From positions 238,138-302,137 of the forward strand of contig NW_024068011.1 of NCBI RefSeq assembly GCF_009389715.1: DNA of 64,000 nt. Reading direction: 5' to 3'. The translations under genes and the position numbers were made by a program. Under the pieces are notes generated by a model. The model was not told the origin of the DNA and searched no databases. It saw only the letters and a list, made by a program, of their open reading frames with translations. The stretch is from Phoenix dactylifera. Taxonomy: Eukaryota > Streptophyta > Magnoliopsida > Arecales > Arecaceae. This document shows positions 13,801 to 26,322 of this stretch, piece after piece; positions within the stretch are counted from its first letter, which is position 1; each line of letters starts with the position of its first letter.

Positions 13801-16800
13801 TGTAACATCATTTAAAAAACAAAGAATAGTAAAGGTACAAAAGGTAGGCTTCATAGATAAATTATTATTTTGTGCCTATCTGTGTACATTATGCTTTAAT
13901 GTGTTAATAGGTCTGTTCAAGGAGTCTTTATATATCCAATTGCTAATATTTTTGACATTTAGTTATGATCATCTTATGAACTTTTGTTTACTTTGTGTAT
14001 GAGAACTTTCTTTCTTTTTATTTTTAATTGTTGTTTTTTCTGCTCAGGTTGTTAGTGGAGTGTTTTACTAAATATTGTGTTGTAAAGGAAGCTATCCGGC
14101 ATTTTCGTGCCCTTAAGAACTTCCCTGGAGGGACAAAAGTTTTATATAATGAAGGGAATTTTGGAGATCCCCTCTCTCTGTATCTTCGTGCTTTATGCCG
14201 TGAAGGTATAGTTTGCAAGTTTTTGTCATTGTTTTTCCTAATATCTAGCATTATTTGATCACATAGTAACTAAAACTGTTTTAGTTAACTAATACTAAGC
14301 ACATCAGTTCAAAATCAAACTAGTTAACTCTGATCAAGAGAGGTCCTAATTTTACTTTTGAGTGATCAATTGTATTTCAAATTTTTATTGTTCATTGCAC
14401 ATTTTATGTTGTCATTAAGGGACAATTATCCTTATGCACATACCAATGTTGTTTATTATGGACTTCTGAATGCTCATGTGTGATAGTATTCAATAAAGCC
14501 TAGGAAACATCATGCCTTATAAGACATCTTTGTTGGAATCAATGATTGAGGTGCTTGCCATGCCTGTTGGCATTGGCCGGCATGTGCTGTGGCATAATGG
14601 CTGATGACGATTGTATCATGCTGTGCTAGGTGTATGCTGCCGGATGCTGTGTGCTGGCACAAGCCCATGGTGCAGCATGTACTGTGCTGATCGGTTATTG
14701 GTATGGGCCCGTTTAATAACCATAGTCAGAATTTAGCCTTATAAAAAATTTTCACCTACCCAACAAAAGCTAGCTTCTTGACCCATGATTTTTCCTTTTG
14801 ATTTAGAAGCTCTTGTTTGCTTGCCAATCAAACAGGGTTGAATGCAACATGGGATATGCAATATAGCTTAGTCAAATCCTAGCAGAGTTTTCACCTCAAT
14901 TGGGTTAGACTAAGGTCGGAGCAATCAGTAATGGGCACCGTACCAATTTTCCGGCGGGACGACTCAGTACGGGCCTGGCATGACCCGTATCGAGAGAGGG
15001 ACCGTGGGAGAGGAAAAGAGAAAGAGAGATCAAGCGGGGGAGGGAGGGCTAGAGGAGGGTGGTGGACGCTGGCGGAGTGCTAGCGAAGGTCGGAGGAGGC
15101 CGTCGGTTAAGTGAAGTCGGCAAATCTCTTGCCGACTTCACTTAAAAATCGCGATTATTTTTAAGGTCGCGGCGATCCTGTTTCGTTCGAAATAGGGTCA
15201 GTGGCCATGGCCTCGCTTTCCACAGTCGAGGCCGACCTTCATTGGCCTCTGAGAGCCTCCGTCAGACACCTCCAGGACTCCACCAGCGTCCTGCCTTCTC
15301 TCTCTCTCTCTCCCTCTCCCGCTAGCTCTCTTTTCTTTTTCTCCGGCTCCGACAACGGGTTTCATTTCTGTTGTTGGAATCATATCGGTGAGCCACCAGT
15401 ATAGTTCGGGACGGCCGGAACTGTATCCGTGAGCCACCGGTACGATTTGGGATGGCCGGAACTGCCCGGTTTGGGACGATTCCGCTGACCCTGGGTTAGA
15501 CTGAGCCGGTTATAGGCAAAGTTGTGGCTAAGCGCCTATCCTTCACCTTTGTCATCACAAATAGGTTTTGTTGTGGCTAAATGTGAATAGGCAGCATCCT
15601 AGCATTAATGAATTTCGGACTTTTGATATTGTTTTAAGCTTATGTCTATATTGGCCGTCTGCATGAATCAACCTTTCAACCTTTCTCATCTATGCTTGGA
15701 ATTGACATTAGGGGTGTTTCCACCAAAAAAGGAAAAAAGAAGAAGAAAAGAATGATATTTTTCTTTCAATATGCTACCTTACATGTACCGTTAGTATTCA
15801 AGCATGGCAAAGACAATGATTTTCTTGGGTTTGATATTGGTAAACTTAATTTTCTCTGCACACATCTTATTGCTGCATTGATTATTTGATTTATTAAAAG
15901 CCATATACTCTTAACATGTAATTTCCTGGAACTATTAAATAAAATAGCTTGTTAGGAAAGTTCTGCTGATTTTCTTGGGTTTGATTTTGTTAAATTTAAT
16001 TCTGCACACTCATGTTGTTGCTACTTCAGTTATTTGATTCGTGATATACAGTATACTTGTAACATGTAATTTCTGGGAACTATTAATTGAGATAGCCTAT
16101 CAGGGAACATATGTTGGGGAGACTTTTTTATCATTTTGTTTTTCAATTCTTTGATCTAAGGTTCTCTAAAATTACATATTTGAATGACTGTTGATTTACT
16201 TTCTCAATTTTCTTTCCTTTCTATTAATTAGCATGTGAAAAGAACTACATATTATGTTTAATATGCTTTATCCATCTAAGATTTTGAAAATTATGGTACT
16301 GAATTTGTTAAATTGCAGTTAAGAATGATAAAGCTTTTTCTGCATGTGATCTGCAGTACCTTTTTATTCTTTTTTTGAAATTATTCATCTAAATGATATT
16401 GATGTTGTCTTGCATATTGTGAATATAGTACTTCCCTGAGCAGGTATGGTTATTTTTATAATTAGGAAGAGCTGTTGAGTTGCTTGAAGGTTTAGAAGCA
16501 ATGGCTAAGGACAATCAACCTATTGCACCAAGAGCAATGATCTTGAGCAGAAAATATCGAACATTAGTTAGCTCCTGGATAGAACCTTTACAAGAAGAAG
16601 CTGATATGGGATCTGAAATTGATTATGTTGCCAGGTGTGCCAGATATGTATCTGTAGATTCTTAGAATACTTGTAGGATCTTCCTTTACTTGCTGATTTC
16701 ATGTTGATGAGGCTTCCTGATTATATATGCACTGTAATGATATTGCTTGCTTGATCTTATAGCCGCTGCTTTTTCCTATTGTGGATGTCTATTTCTCAGT

Positions 16801-19800
16801 GATCTATGCATGGCAAGGTTTCTATGTTATGACATGACACACTGCTAATCATTTGCATCTGTCCAAATTTAGGGTTTTGCTTGATTTCTCTTCTATCAGC
16901 ATATTGGTGAAACATGTTAAGTCTGTGGTCTTATTTTGGAAGTTGATATGGGATTTGAACCATGTATAAGATCCAGATAAAATCGACATTTCTAAGGGAT
17001 ACCACATTGAACCATGTATGTGAGAATATCCATAATCATTTATATATGGTCAAACTACAACATGGTTTAAAATTTTTTCCAAACCAGGGTCCATAATATA
17101 AGTTTCGGAAGAAACTAACTAAATTTTTTTCCTTAACTTGAGATATGATCTACCTTGGTCTCTGCCTCCACACCTACCTTCTGCCTAGGTGCTATGTGGT
17201 CCCCTCTGGCATTTCTTAATTTCATTTTCAAAATGCTGTTAAAGTGTTTGGTAACTTGTTGATATGATGTCAATGTCTTTACGGTACAATCTAATCTTGA
17301 GTTATTTAGTTTGCAAGATAAATTTCAAAGAGCCATAAAAAATGGTTGGATCATTAAGATATTTACTTTCTATTCTGAAAGAGTTTGGAAATGCATATAT
17401 GACCTACAATACACCAATAGACTCAGCCACACTTATTAAAGATTCAGCATGCTGATAGAATCTCTAATGATATATCTACATGTGCTACTTGAGTGCTATG
17501 TTATCTGCACCCTACAATTAATTGCAAAGTACCTGCACGCAACACTTAGGAAGGAGTATGGGCATGACACTTGGAGAAAATGTAGGGTTTTGCTCTGACA
17601 ACATAGAACACACCTGATGCTAGTAACCCATAAATATTAGAAGGTTCAGGCATTTAGACCCACTGCTGCACCCGATGCTAGTACCCAAGTATATGTAACA
17701 TTACTTGCATGTATAAAACATAAGCATAAAGAATTGTTTAACTGAAGATTTTCTCATGTTGTCTCTATTGTTTGCATTACTTTCATCATTCATTCAAACT
17801 TATGCTGTGGTTTTTGTTGTTTGAATTTTACGTCACTGTAGGAACAAAATAGGCATACAAAAATGAGTCAGCTTCTCACTTCTCAAACAATTTCTTTTGA
17901 AGAACTGAGATGCATCGTGCATGTAAGCTGTTGTAGTATTTTAGTACTTCCTTTCTCCTGTGGTTATGTTTTGCTTGCACTAGGTATGTTTCTGAGTTCT
18001 TTGTTGATTAACTAGCTATATAGCAGCAAGAGGCTTGGACTGTCATAGTGATTTTTGATACTTCCTCCTGCAGTTATGTTCTGCTCACACTGGGTACTTG
18101 ATTGTTGACCAATTAGGTATATAGCAGAAGGAGGGCTTACAGGAGAACGTAAGCGGTGGGTGCCACGTAGAGGAAAAACCCCTCTGGATCCTGACGCTGT
18201 TGGGTTTGCCTATTCAAACCCAATGGAAACATCTTTTAAGCAGCGCTGTCTTGAGGAATATAAGTTTTACCATCGTAAACTCCTGAAGACCTTGCACAAT
18301 GAAGGACCTGAAGCTTTAGGTGATGTGTCTGAAACTGATTTTCTTAGAGTGGTGGAGAGACTGAAAAAGATCATTAAGGGGCCTGAACAGAATGTGTTAA
18401 AACCAAAAGCTGCAAGTAAAATGATAGTCTCTGAGTTAAAGGAAGAGCTAGAAGCACAAGGTTTGCCTATAGATGGAACTAGACAAGTACTCTACCAGCG
18501 AGTGCAAAAGGCAAGAAGGATAAATCGTTCACGTGGCCGGCCACTTTGGGTGCCTCCTGTGGAAGAGGAGGAAGAAGAGGTATATATAATTTATTTTTTC
18601 ATGATCTTTATCTTCATGATTTTTTGAACATGATACACTCAATCAGTTAAAATACAATAAGAAAATGATATGCCATTTCTTTAGTAATTCTTTTTTTGTG
18701 CACTAATAGTTCTCAGTTGACATAGTTTCCCCTCTGATACCAAGAAAAAAGCAGCAGGTTGTGGTACTAGTTTTTTATAGATATTTTTTTTATCTTATTG
18801 TTGTCTTAATAGGTCGATGAAGAGATAGATGAATTGATTTCACGGATTAAGCTTGAAGATGGAAATACAGAGTTTTGGAAACATCGTTTTCTTGGTGAAA
18901 GCTATAATGATGTTCCTGACAAAGACATTGAATCAGAAGATCCTAATCCTCCTGATATGTTGGACGAAGTTGATGCTGTGGAGGATGTCACAATAGAAAC
19001 AGAGGAAGATGAGGTAGACGAGGAGGAGGAAGTTGTTGAACAGACAGAAAGTCAAGCAGGCGATCTGATCAAGGACAAGGAAGTTGAGAGAGCTAAGCCT
19101 CTTCAAATGATTGGAGTTCAGTTGTTGAAGGATTCTGATGAAACAACTGCCTCTTCAAGAAAATCAAGAAGAAAATCTACCAGAGCATCTGTTGAGGTTC
19201 GCATTTCTACAGCCCTACTTAGCATATGTCATTGATTTTTCTCTATCATTTGTGCTAAATGTTTGGACTTTTTTAGATCTATAAGTTTCACATGCTTCCT
19301 TTCAACAACTTTAATAATTAGAGTTTTCTGTTTATTCGTTACTTTTAGTCAGAATATACTTTTTTATGCTTTAATGCTTCTCGATGCTTAGATGTTCATT
19401 TCTGATGCATAAAATCCTGCTTGTGGTTCGACAGCTAACTCAAACTTTAGCGAAATTTGTGAAAATAAACTTTTGCTTGGCATCAATGTGAATCCTGTGG
19501 CTTGCAGAGTTTTCACAAGTTCATCTCGAGCAACTTTGGGCAGTCAGACTGACTGCTCCATGACATGGGTGTTTATCAAGAACAATCAGAAGCTGTTTTC
19601 ATTTGGAAGATTCCATTTATACAATGCACTGAAATTGAGCCCTTCTATGATTCTTCACACTTGGATCATGCCATGTATTCTTACTTTATCAATGGTTATG
19701 TGGCCTTCATTAAGTTCCAGTTGTTAAAAAAGCTGAGTATTCTATAGCTTGTTTCTGATTAGGTTGCAACTGTATTAGAATAAGGTTGTGATTCTTTGTG

Positions 19801-22800
19801 CACTATAGAATATTTTTTTTTCTCTAAACTCAGGTTACATGATGTCTTCAATATTGAGTAGCTTCCTTTGTTTTGATGAATTGTCTCACTAATATTTCTT
19901 AGTCTATTCTGAATTGCAGATTTCCCGTTTGATTTTGTTCTGAATCATTAGTTCTAGCTATCAACAAAAAGCATTCCATGGTAGAACATAGGAATCCATG
20001 AAACAGTTTATTGTTATGATTAACCAGAAAATTTGAACAATATTAGCAGAATTTTTGGTAGTGCCAGCTTTAACTACTTCAAATTCCTGTCTATGTAATC
20101 ATCTCCTCTATAGGGCCTCATGTTCTGAACATAGGATTCTCCACAATGCGAGGAGGAACACTTTTTTGCTAAAAATGTGTTAAGAGTCATGTATTGAGTA
20201 CATAGAAGACATGTCCACTGATGTAAAATCAGAGAGCAAAAAGTCCTAGAATGTCATCTATAAATTTTTAGTGAGTAAAAAACCAAGAAGGGAAAAATAA
20301 AATTCAGTGATTGTATCTAATTTGCTCAACGAGTTTAAACTTCAAAGATTTGGCCCCATATGAATTAGTAGATTGTCCCTGTCTGTGGGATGCAACAATA
20401 ACTTGATCTTATTTTAGGAGCCACTGTTCTTAACTGCCCCATTATAGAGTAAGCCCAAAGAACATACTGAATTGTGAAGGCAGGTGGAGGGCTTGTCGTG
20501 AAAACAACTCATAGTGAGTCTTAGCCCATGTAAATTCCATTCTTCTTACTCCAAAAGAATGAGGAAAATGAATCAACAACCATATAATAATGAAGCTTAT
20601 ATTCCCAATTCCTCATCTCGATGATTAATTGTTATAACTGCTGGTCCAAGTAGTTCCTAGGATTTGATTTATGGAGTGGTCATCATGTAAATCAAAATTA
20701 ACTGGGTAAGAGATGGAAAACATAATCATGACTAAAGATAACTAATGTGGGTGTGGTGATGCCATTTGACTGCCAAGCAGTTTTAAGAGACTTTCTACAC
20801 AGCTCTTTTGATGGTATGAGAAAATTTGTTGCGCACTATAATGACATTTTGATATTCAAAAGTCGTGCTATTGAGTAACATCTTTTATGTTATTCATGGC
20901 TACATGTTAAGCAACAACCTTGGGAAGTTCCATGTCTCCATCTTGGTTGGGACTTTATTAAGGTATTTCAAATTCATCATGGTTTTGTGACTCCAACTTG
21001 TTAACATTAATTAGTTTCATAACATGGCTCATCTCATTGTATAAGAAATCAACATAAACATGAATCTCCTGCTCCCTTGATAAGTTTCATAAATTTACAC
21101 ATTTGAACGGAGTTCCAAGACAAATGACTTCCAACCACAATGCACTACGTAGGGTGTTTTCAGTGTAGATTGTGGAAACTCATGACTACGTATCTTTCCT
21201 TTTCTAGTATATTTTCTCCAAACTGCTGGCTTAGGTCTATTTTAACCAGAATTGAGATGGTTTGGATCTGTGATCAGAGTTGAGATGGCAATTAGGGAAG
21301 CTAACAGCTTTGTGGAGAAGATAAGATGGCTAGTGTGGGTAAGGAAGTAAACATACTATGAGCAGAATTAGTTGAGAGCAAAACAATAAGCATGAAAAAT
21401 AAGTACTTCAATCTGAAGAATTTGGGGTATGGACCAATTTCAAAGAAAGTTGAAATAACAAAGAAGTAATGACGAATCTGTTGCCTGATAAATGATCATC
21501 AATGTTCATTATAAAATTTTAACCTGCTAAATTTCTATGTTGTTATCTGTGCAAATTGACTTATTAGTTAATGACAAGATTGACTAAATATAACAAATTT
21601 TTTAAAAGTCAATATTGAAAAGCTTTATCTTTTGTCCTGAGGCTTCCATGCTTATAACTTGGTCACATTAAGTTGTTGAAACTCTTGATGATCTTTGAAT
21701 TGTTAATCTGTTGGTGGTCTAAAACATCTTCAAATCATTTTTTTCCTCACATATATCACTGTATGTGAATTTCTCTCAGTTATAAACATTTATTGACCAT
21801 TTTTCACATATTCTTACCTATTGGTGTTTGTTGAAGTTTTAGATTTGGATATTCTGGTTTATCTTTAATCTTGTAAGTAGCTGTTTTTTGCTTGACATAC
21901 TCTTGTACTGGTGACTTAAAACTAAAGCTCTTATTTCCATGTTGACAAGAAATTTTATTGCCATGCTTCTAGGATGATGATGATGAAGACTGGTTTCCAG
22001 AGGATCTAAACGAAGCTTTTAAAGTCATGAGAGAGAGGAGGATTTTTGATGTACAAGATATGTTTACCATAGCTGATGCTTGGGGTTGGACTTGGGAGAG
22101 GGAATTGAAGAATAAAATGCCTCGCAAATGGTCACAAGAATGGGAAGTTGAGTTAGCAATCAAAATCATGCATAAGGCATGTTTCTATTCTTACTGTATT
22201 CCTTTAAGAGGATAGCGACATGCTTCATTTCACTACCTTAGCTGAAGATGTGGTCTACCTGAATTAAGTAGCATCTCTTTTATTTTTTTATCATTAAATT
22301 ATCCATTATGGTTTAAGGCATAGACATCTTAGATGAAATATCTAATACTTAGCATGATTAGTCTAGCATCAAAAGGCTGTAGATATAAAGTCATGAGTAA
22401 TATCTTATATTAAATTTTTTTTATGCTAATATTTATTTAGTCTGATGATTAAGTACCAAAAAAAATCAGTTTGGACATTTTTTTTTTTATTTTTCAATGA
22501 TGCTTTTGGATCTCTCTTTTAAGAAATCACAAAAGATTTGACCAAATGAGTTTTTGCATCTTTCTCATGTCATCAATAGGTTGCTTCAAACAAAAAAGTG
22601 AAGGTGAAAACTTTTACTTCTTTAAAAAACCGGAAATATTCGATTCTCTCAGCTAAAAAGCATATAAAAACAAACTAAAATATGGAATATATGTAGAATC
22701 TCTGGAAAAACTTATGAAAACCTCTATTATACTTGCGTATATATACTACTCATGGGAAGAATAGTGTTCTAGCTCATCCCTGATGTTTGTAATACTGCCC

Positions 22801-25800
22801 ACAAGGTCATCACATCAATGCACCGCTGGCAATAACCATGAATGAAGTATTCCCCTTGTGTACCACAAAGAGTCAGGATCCTTAGATTTAGGCATCAGTT
22901 TCCCTCATATGAGTCATTGCTTAGGAGAGTTATGTAGTTTTTTTTTTAAGTCAGAAATTACCTTGCACTAATATTCAACTATGACCACAACTATCAACCT
23001 TATCCCAACTATCTGGGTCTATGCTAGTTTCAGTTAATATCGCAATATTTTTTTTAAAGTGAAGAAGGATAAGCTCAGAAGGTAAGCTAGTTATGCATCA
23101 TAAGTTATATATTAGATGTAACAAATCTTTTCCTGTTACATGTTTTCTGTAATCAGAGATAGAAATTAACCAGGTCTGGGCCAAGAATATCAAAGATTTG
23201 CAGCTGTGCTCTCCTGATGACTCAGCTTGACCAATACTAAATTCAGCCATAGACCTGCCTATCTACATCTTAATGCATAATTTTGACACCCATCAACCAA
23301 ACCTGTATGCTTTAATACTAGGAAATTGAGTCAAGAATCTGATTGTTTATATTTTAATAGGAAAAGGCGGTTAGGTTTCTTTTGTCAACTTAATCATATT
23401 TCCAGGATGTTGACAGGCTCTAGTGTCTAAAACAGTTAAAAAGTCTTGCTATCTACATTAGATTTTTTTTCTTTTTTCTCTTCAGGAGAAGTCAGCAAAT
23501 CTGTTGGATATGCTCTGGGGGGTTACAAGGTCAAGAACAATTTTATCGACTTCTACATTGTCTTCTCCAGTTATTAGAAAGGAAGTGGCACTTAAACCTA
23601 GCATTTTATCAATCGTCACAACCTGTTGGCAATCATATTGTCTTAGGATTATCTGGTCTTTTCATAATTGTGGCTATGCTAAATTACCTTGCAGACTCAT
23701 TCTTCTGCTGGTGGGTTGTTCATTGCTAGACTTTCTTATTTGGATATCAATGGTTGATTATCCAAGCTGTTAGGCTTTTTTTGATATTAATGTTCGGTAG
23801 ACTTAGAACCTTGATCAATGCCTAAATGCCAAATTTAGAGATGAAGTAAATGAATTCCAAAGAAAAAGAAAGTTAAAACATTTATATGAAGTTGTGTTTG
23901 TAGTGAAACATTAATCTCGAAGTATCTTGACCACATACATCTTCGAGAAACACGTCAGAGCTCATGTTCACATGAAAATTTGACAGTTTATAGTGCCTCA
24001 ATTAGATCTTAGAAAAAGGTACTAGACAAACAATGTGCTGAAAAGTTTGTTCTAAAATCACATTTGGTTGTAAGTCTATTGAAACTGTAAGAGTTGTGAA
24101 CATCCACAATACAATACGTGGGGTGTTTATTAAGCGTAAAATCATGCACGAGAAGAGCACATGAGGTACAGTATGTCTTCATATTTATGCCAAATTGGAG
24201 TCTTAGATATTTCAACATCTTGAACAATACCAAACTACAGAGAGGAAAATGCCTGAATGGTACTTTATCTTAACTTGTTTCCTTCTTGTCCTTGTATTTG
24301 CACGTATACCTGACCCAAAATTGTTGCCCCATGGATTGTCACTTTCGGAAACATTTCAGGAACTCCACTTTGCACCCTATAATCTTCTTCCTGAACTATT
24401 GGTAGTCCTTAGCAGGGAACTAGTTTTTTGGCCCCATATTCTTTTGCACCTTTATGATTAGCTTGTGCCTTAAAATTTCTCCCCTTAAATTATTATTTCA
24501 CCTGCAAGGATAACTTTGATTTGGATAAATATTCTGTATCTATTAGAGGAGCATTTGATATATCTTTTTGAAGTTAAATTATTATTTATAGATAATCCAT
24601 AAAACTTAACATGTCCTCTCTTTTGTCAGTTTTCATGTTTCATTGTTCTTGTAACTTGTAGTAGACAAAAAAAACTACAAAATAGTGTATGTAAAACTAC
24701 TTTCGTAAGACTTATCTTCAATTACATTAGATTCATTTTTGCTAATTGTATAGTAACTGGTCATATTCATTCCCAGATGGTTGTTGTCTACTAGACAATC
24801 TTTTGTAGTCTAAGTATAGTTAATTGTCTAATTTCAGGTCAACAATTTTTACTTAAGATCCTAAACTTTGTATTTGTCATGACTCTTTCTGTAGAAGAAC
24901 CATTCGGATTTATTTTTCTGACTACTGAACAGAAATACCTGATCTACTTTCAGGTGATTGAATTAGGTGGGAAACCAACTATTGGAGATTGTGCAATAAT
25001 ATTGCGTGCTGCTATAAGAGCTCCCCTCCCGTCAGCTTTTCTAACAATCTTGCATACAACACATAGTCTTGGTTATGTTTTTGGGAGGTACCGAAGATTC
25101 TTTATTTTTCATATAGATGACGCACGTATAATGTATAGTTGATCTGATCTCCTTGACACATCATATAAATTAACATCCTCGATAATTAACACCTGCACAT
25201 CAAAGATGTTTGTGAGGGTTGGTTTTCTTAAAATAGTGTTAATTTGGGCTGTTTGACAAATGACTGAAATCTGCTGTCCCTGGTGATCAGGATGGTCATA
25301 TAAACTTTTTGATAGCAGGATGATTTCTCATAATATTCAGATGTGCAATTAACATGTAGCACATGAATGTCATAGGCTCTTGATTTAATCTAATATTATT
25401 CAAGCATATGTTTCTTGTCTAATTTGCCTATGCCGGTTAAAGCTTATTTTTGCAATATGTACATGTCCTATTGCAGGATCCATTTTATTTAATTCTTAGC
25501 TTAGACATACTAATATTAATTATATAACAATGGGTTATGACGTCTACGATGATTAGAATAATGCAGACAGCACTCTTTTGGTTAGTGCTCTGAACAATGT
25601 ATAAAATTATGGCGACCTTGCTATCAGAAAACTTTAGAGAGCTAGTGGTGACATCTAGGATGGAGTTTGGATAGATAATGTGATTCTTCTCACCATATTA
25701 TGACCACTGACCCTTGTCCCAGCTATTTGGAGTGGCCATATCATTGTTTGACAATTTTTAGAACTGGCTGTGAATAAGCATCAATCTCTCACCCTTTCTT

Positions 25801-26322
25801 CCGAGGCTTTGGAATGGCATCGGAGGGCCAATTATGATTCAAGCTATTGCATAAGATCCCGGAACATCTTCTGGTTATCCTATAACTTAGATCATTGAGT
25901 TGATAACTGTATCGCTCAACTCATATTAATTGTATGTTGGTTTGATGTCCTTGGTAAGCTGTCTTAATATGTTCTATTAGGTGCTGATCCATCAAATGCT
26001 GAATATGGATACTTGTTAGGTCAGATTGATACTACCATATAGTTCTGGAACAAGCACACTCAATTCCTGGCTTTTATGTTTGGATTATCGAATTTAAAAT
26101 ACTAACATTCCCTCCCTCGTTTTGCTTTCTTGTTGTTTCAGCCCATTATATGATGAAGTCATCTCGCTTTGTCTTGATCTTGGAGAAATCCATGCAGCCA
26201 TTGCAATTGTTGCGGACATGGAGACCGCTGGAATCAAGGTTCCAGACGAGACCCTAGACAAGGTGCTCTCTTCCAGACAGACCGTCGATTCTACCAATGA
26301 GGAGTCATCTGTGCAAGAGTAG
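2231..26322 (+). CDS. PTAC3: Plastid transcriptionally active chromosome protein 3 (pTAC3/PAP1), 13 exons
   Basis: Encodes an 886-aa homologue of Arabidopsis pTAC3, an accessory subunit of the plastid-encoded RNA polymerase in chloroplast nucleoids. CDS exons: 2231-2593, 5628-5799, 5884-6101, 7231-7294, 10914-10986, 12508-12585, 14048-14205, 16466-16634, 18117-18579, 18813-19196, 21973-22176, 24954-25087, 26142-26322; all phases agree. Residues 1-40 look like a transit peptide rich in Ser, Pro and Arg. Residues about 70-430 are the PPR-like region. A SAP domain lies near 529-563 (core [14 protein letters not shown]), followed by an acidic stretch at about 580-670 and a conserved C-terminal block (WGWTWE, CLDLGE). 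Arabidopsis pTAC3 is slightly longer, about 900 aa. The start ATG has a good plant context (AACGATGGCG), and the first exon is GC-rich. Intron 11 appears to be GC-AG. Several introns carry mobile elements. Confidence 0.95.
3925..3997. repeat. (TA)n microsatellite in pTAC3 intron 1
   Basis: About 70 bases of TA dinucleotides with one interruption (ATCTATAT). Short frames across it are artefacts. Confidence 0.9.
4816..5138. repeat. 320-bp alternating purine-pyrimidine tract
   Basis: Lies in pTAC3 intron 1. It is made of TA, TG/CA and CG steps that keep strict purine-pyrimidine alternation almost throughout, with one visible break near 5052 (ACAGACG). Embedded palindromes include TATACACGTGTATA and TATATACGTACGTATATA. 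All six frames are open here because TAT, ATA, GTA and CGT codons dominate; none is a gene. Confidence 0.95.
6545..6965. mobile_element. GC-rich insertion, copy A of an unrecognised family
   Basis: Lies in pTAC3 intron 3. It starts with ACCGAACC-like text, passes through long CT-rich tracts (6675-6870) and ends with GATACAGACCC and GAACCGG text. It contains a tandem unit of about 50 bp, with copies near 6722 and 6771, holding AGGGTTAGGGTTAGGG. The CT tract and the ACAGACCC motif match copy C at 29695-30200. The limits are approximate and no target duplication was found. Confidence 0.5.
8535..8690 (+). mobile_element. Possible tRNA-derived SINE remnant
   Basis: Lies in pTAC3 intron 4. An A-box-like TAGTGGTTGTA is followed about 40 bases later by a B-box-like GGGTTCAAGCC, the spacing of an internal Pol III promoter. 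There is no cloverleaf, clear tail or target duplication, so this is only a candidate. The rest of intron 4 (7295-10913) shows nothing recognisable. Confidence 0.3.
12115..12402 (+). repeat. Two 144-bp tandem units in pTAC3 intron 5
   Basis: Units 12115-12258 and 12259-12402 both start CACTTTCACCTTGTTGAC and both end GGGTTTAGCTG. They differ by a handful of substitutions and small indels. The repeated end is the beginning of a decayed copy of exon 6. Confidence 0.85.
12385..12446 (+). pseudogene. Decayed copy of pTAC3 exon 6
   Basis: The text ACAGGGTTTAGCTGACTT, then GGTTGAAGATCACAAG, matches the real exon 6 at 12508-12585 over about 60 bases. A base is missing near the start, the end is deleted and the splice acceptor is lost. 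It lies about 120 bases upstream of the live exon, so it is a local duplication that was not kept as coding sequence. Confidence 0.75.
12697..13896 (+). repeat. 600-bp tandem duplication in pTAC3 intron 6
   Basis: Copy 1 (12697-13296) and copy 2 (13297-13896) align at a constant offset of exactly 600 with no indels. I count about 12 substitutions, or roughly 98% identity. Neither copy contains exon sequence. The short open frames in each copy are shadows. Confidence 0.95.
14934..15492. mobile_element. GC-rich insertion, copy B of an unrecognised family
   Basis: Lies in pTAC3 intron 7. Order: GCACCGTACC-type arm; purine tract (15005-15058); a perfect 17-bp inverted repeat; the motif CCTGTTTCGTTCGAAATAGGG-like near 15177; a GC-rich core; a CT tract (15296-15335); and two 41-bp tandem units starting at 15388 and 15429 (GTGAGCCACC, GGCCGGAACTG). 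The internal order matches copy C. Text upstream at 14540-14720 is a different CATGCTG-rich repeat. Confidence 0.55.
15107..15145. repeat. Perfect 17-bp hairpin inside copy B
   Basis: Left arm TTAAGTGAAGTCGGCAA (15107-15123), loop ATCTC, right arm 15129-15145, with exact complementarity. A single right-arm-like segment (GTCGACTTTCACTTAA) occurs in copy C at about 29908-29923. Confidence 0.95.
19197..21972. other. pTAC3 intron 10, large and repeat-bearing
   Basis: A 2776-bp intron with donor GTTCGC and acceptor CTTCTAG. Apart from the gypsy fragment listed separately, I see no recognisable feature. Frames at 19473-19747 are not conserved. Confidence 0.6.
20735..21340 (+). pseudogene. Decayed gypsy-type retrotransposon pol fragment
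   Basis: Frame-broken translation on + gives reverse-transcriptase-like words (VMPF, then [15 protein letters not shown]) near 20757-20875. Integrase-like words follow (QPWEVP near 20905, NMAHLIVYKK near 21015-21050), then [10 protein letters not shown], resembling the HPQTDGQTE motif, and [10 protein letters not shown]. The order RT then integrase is that of Ty3/gypsy. Stops and frameshifts rule out function. It is intronic in pTAC3, same strand. The identification is by eye. Confidence 0.55.
22171..22182 (+). other. GC splice donor of pTAC3 intron 11
   Basis: The conserved exon ends at CAT AAG (22176) and is followed by GCATGT, not GT. The next exon, starting GTG ATT at 24954 after a CAG acceptor, joins in phase 0 and continues the family sequence (MHK then VIELGG). 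The nearest GT, four bases on, would break the frame. GC-AG introns are a known minor class. Confidence 0.75.
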
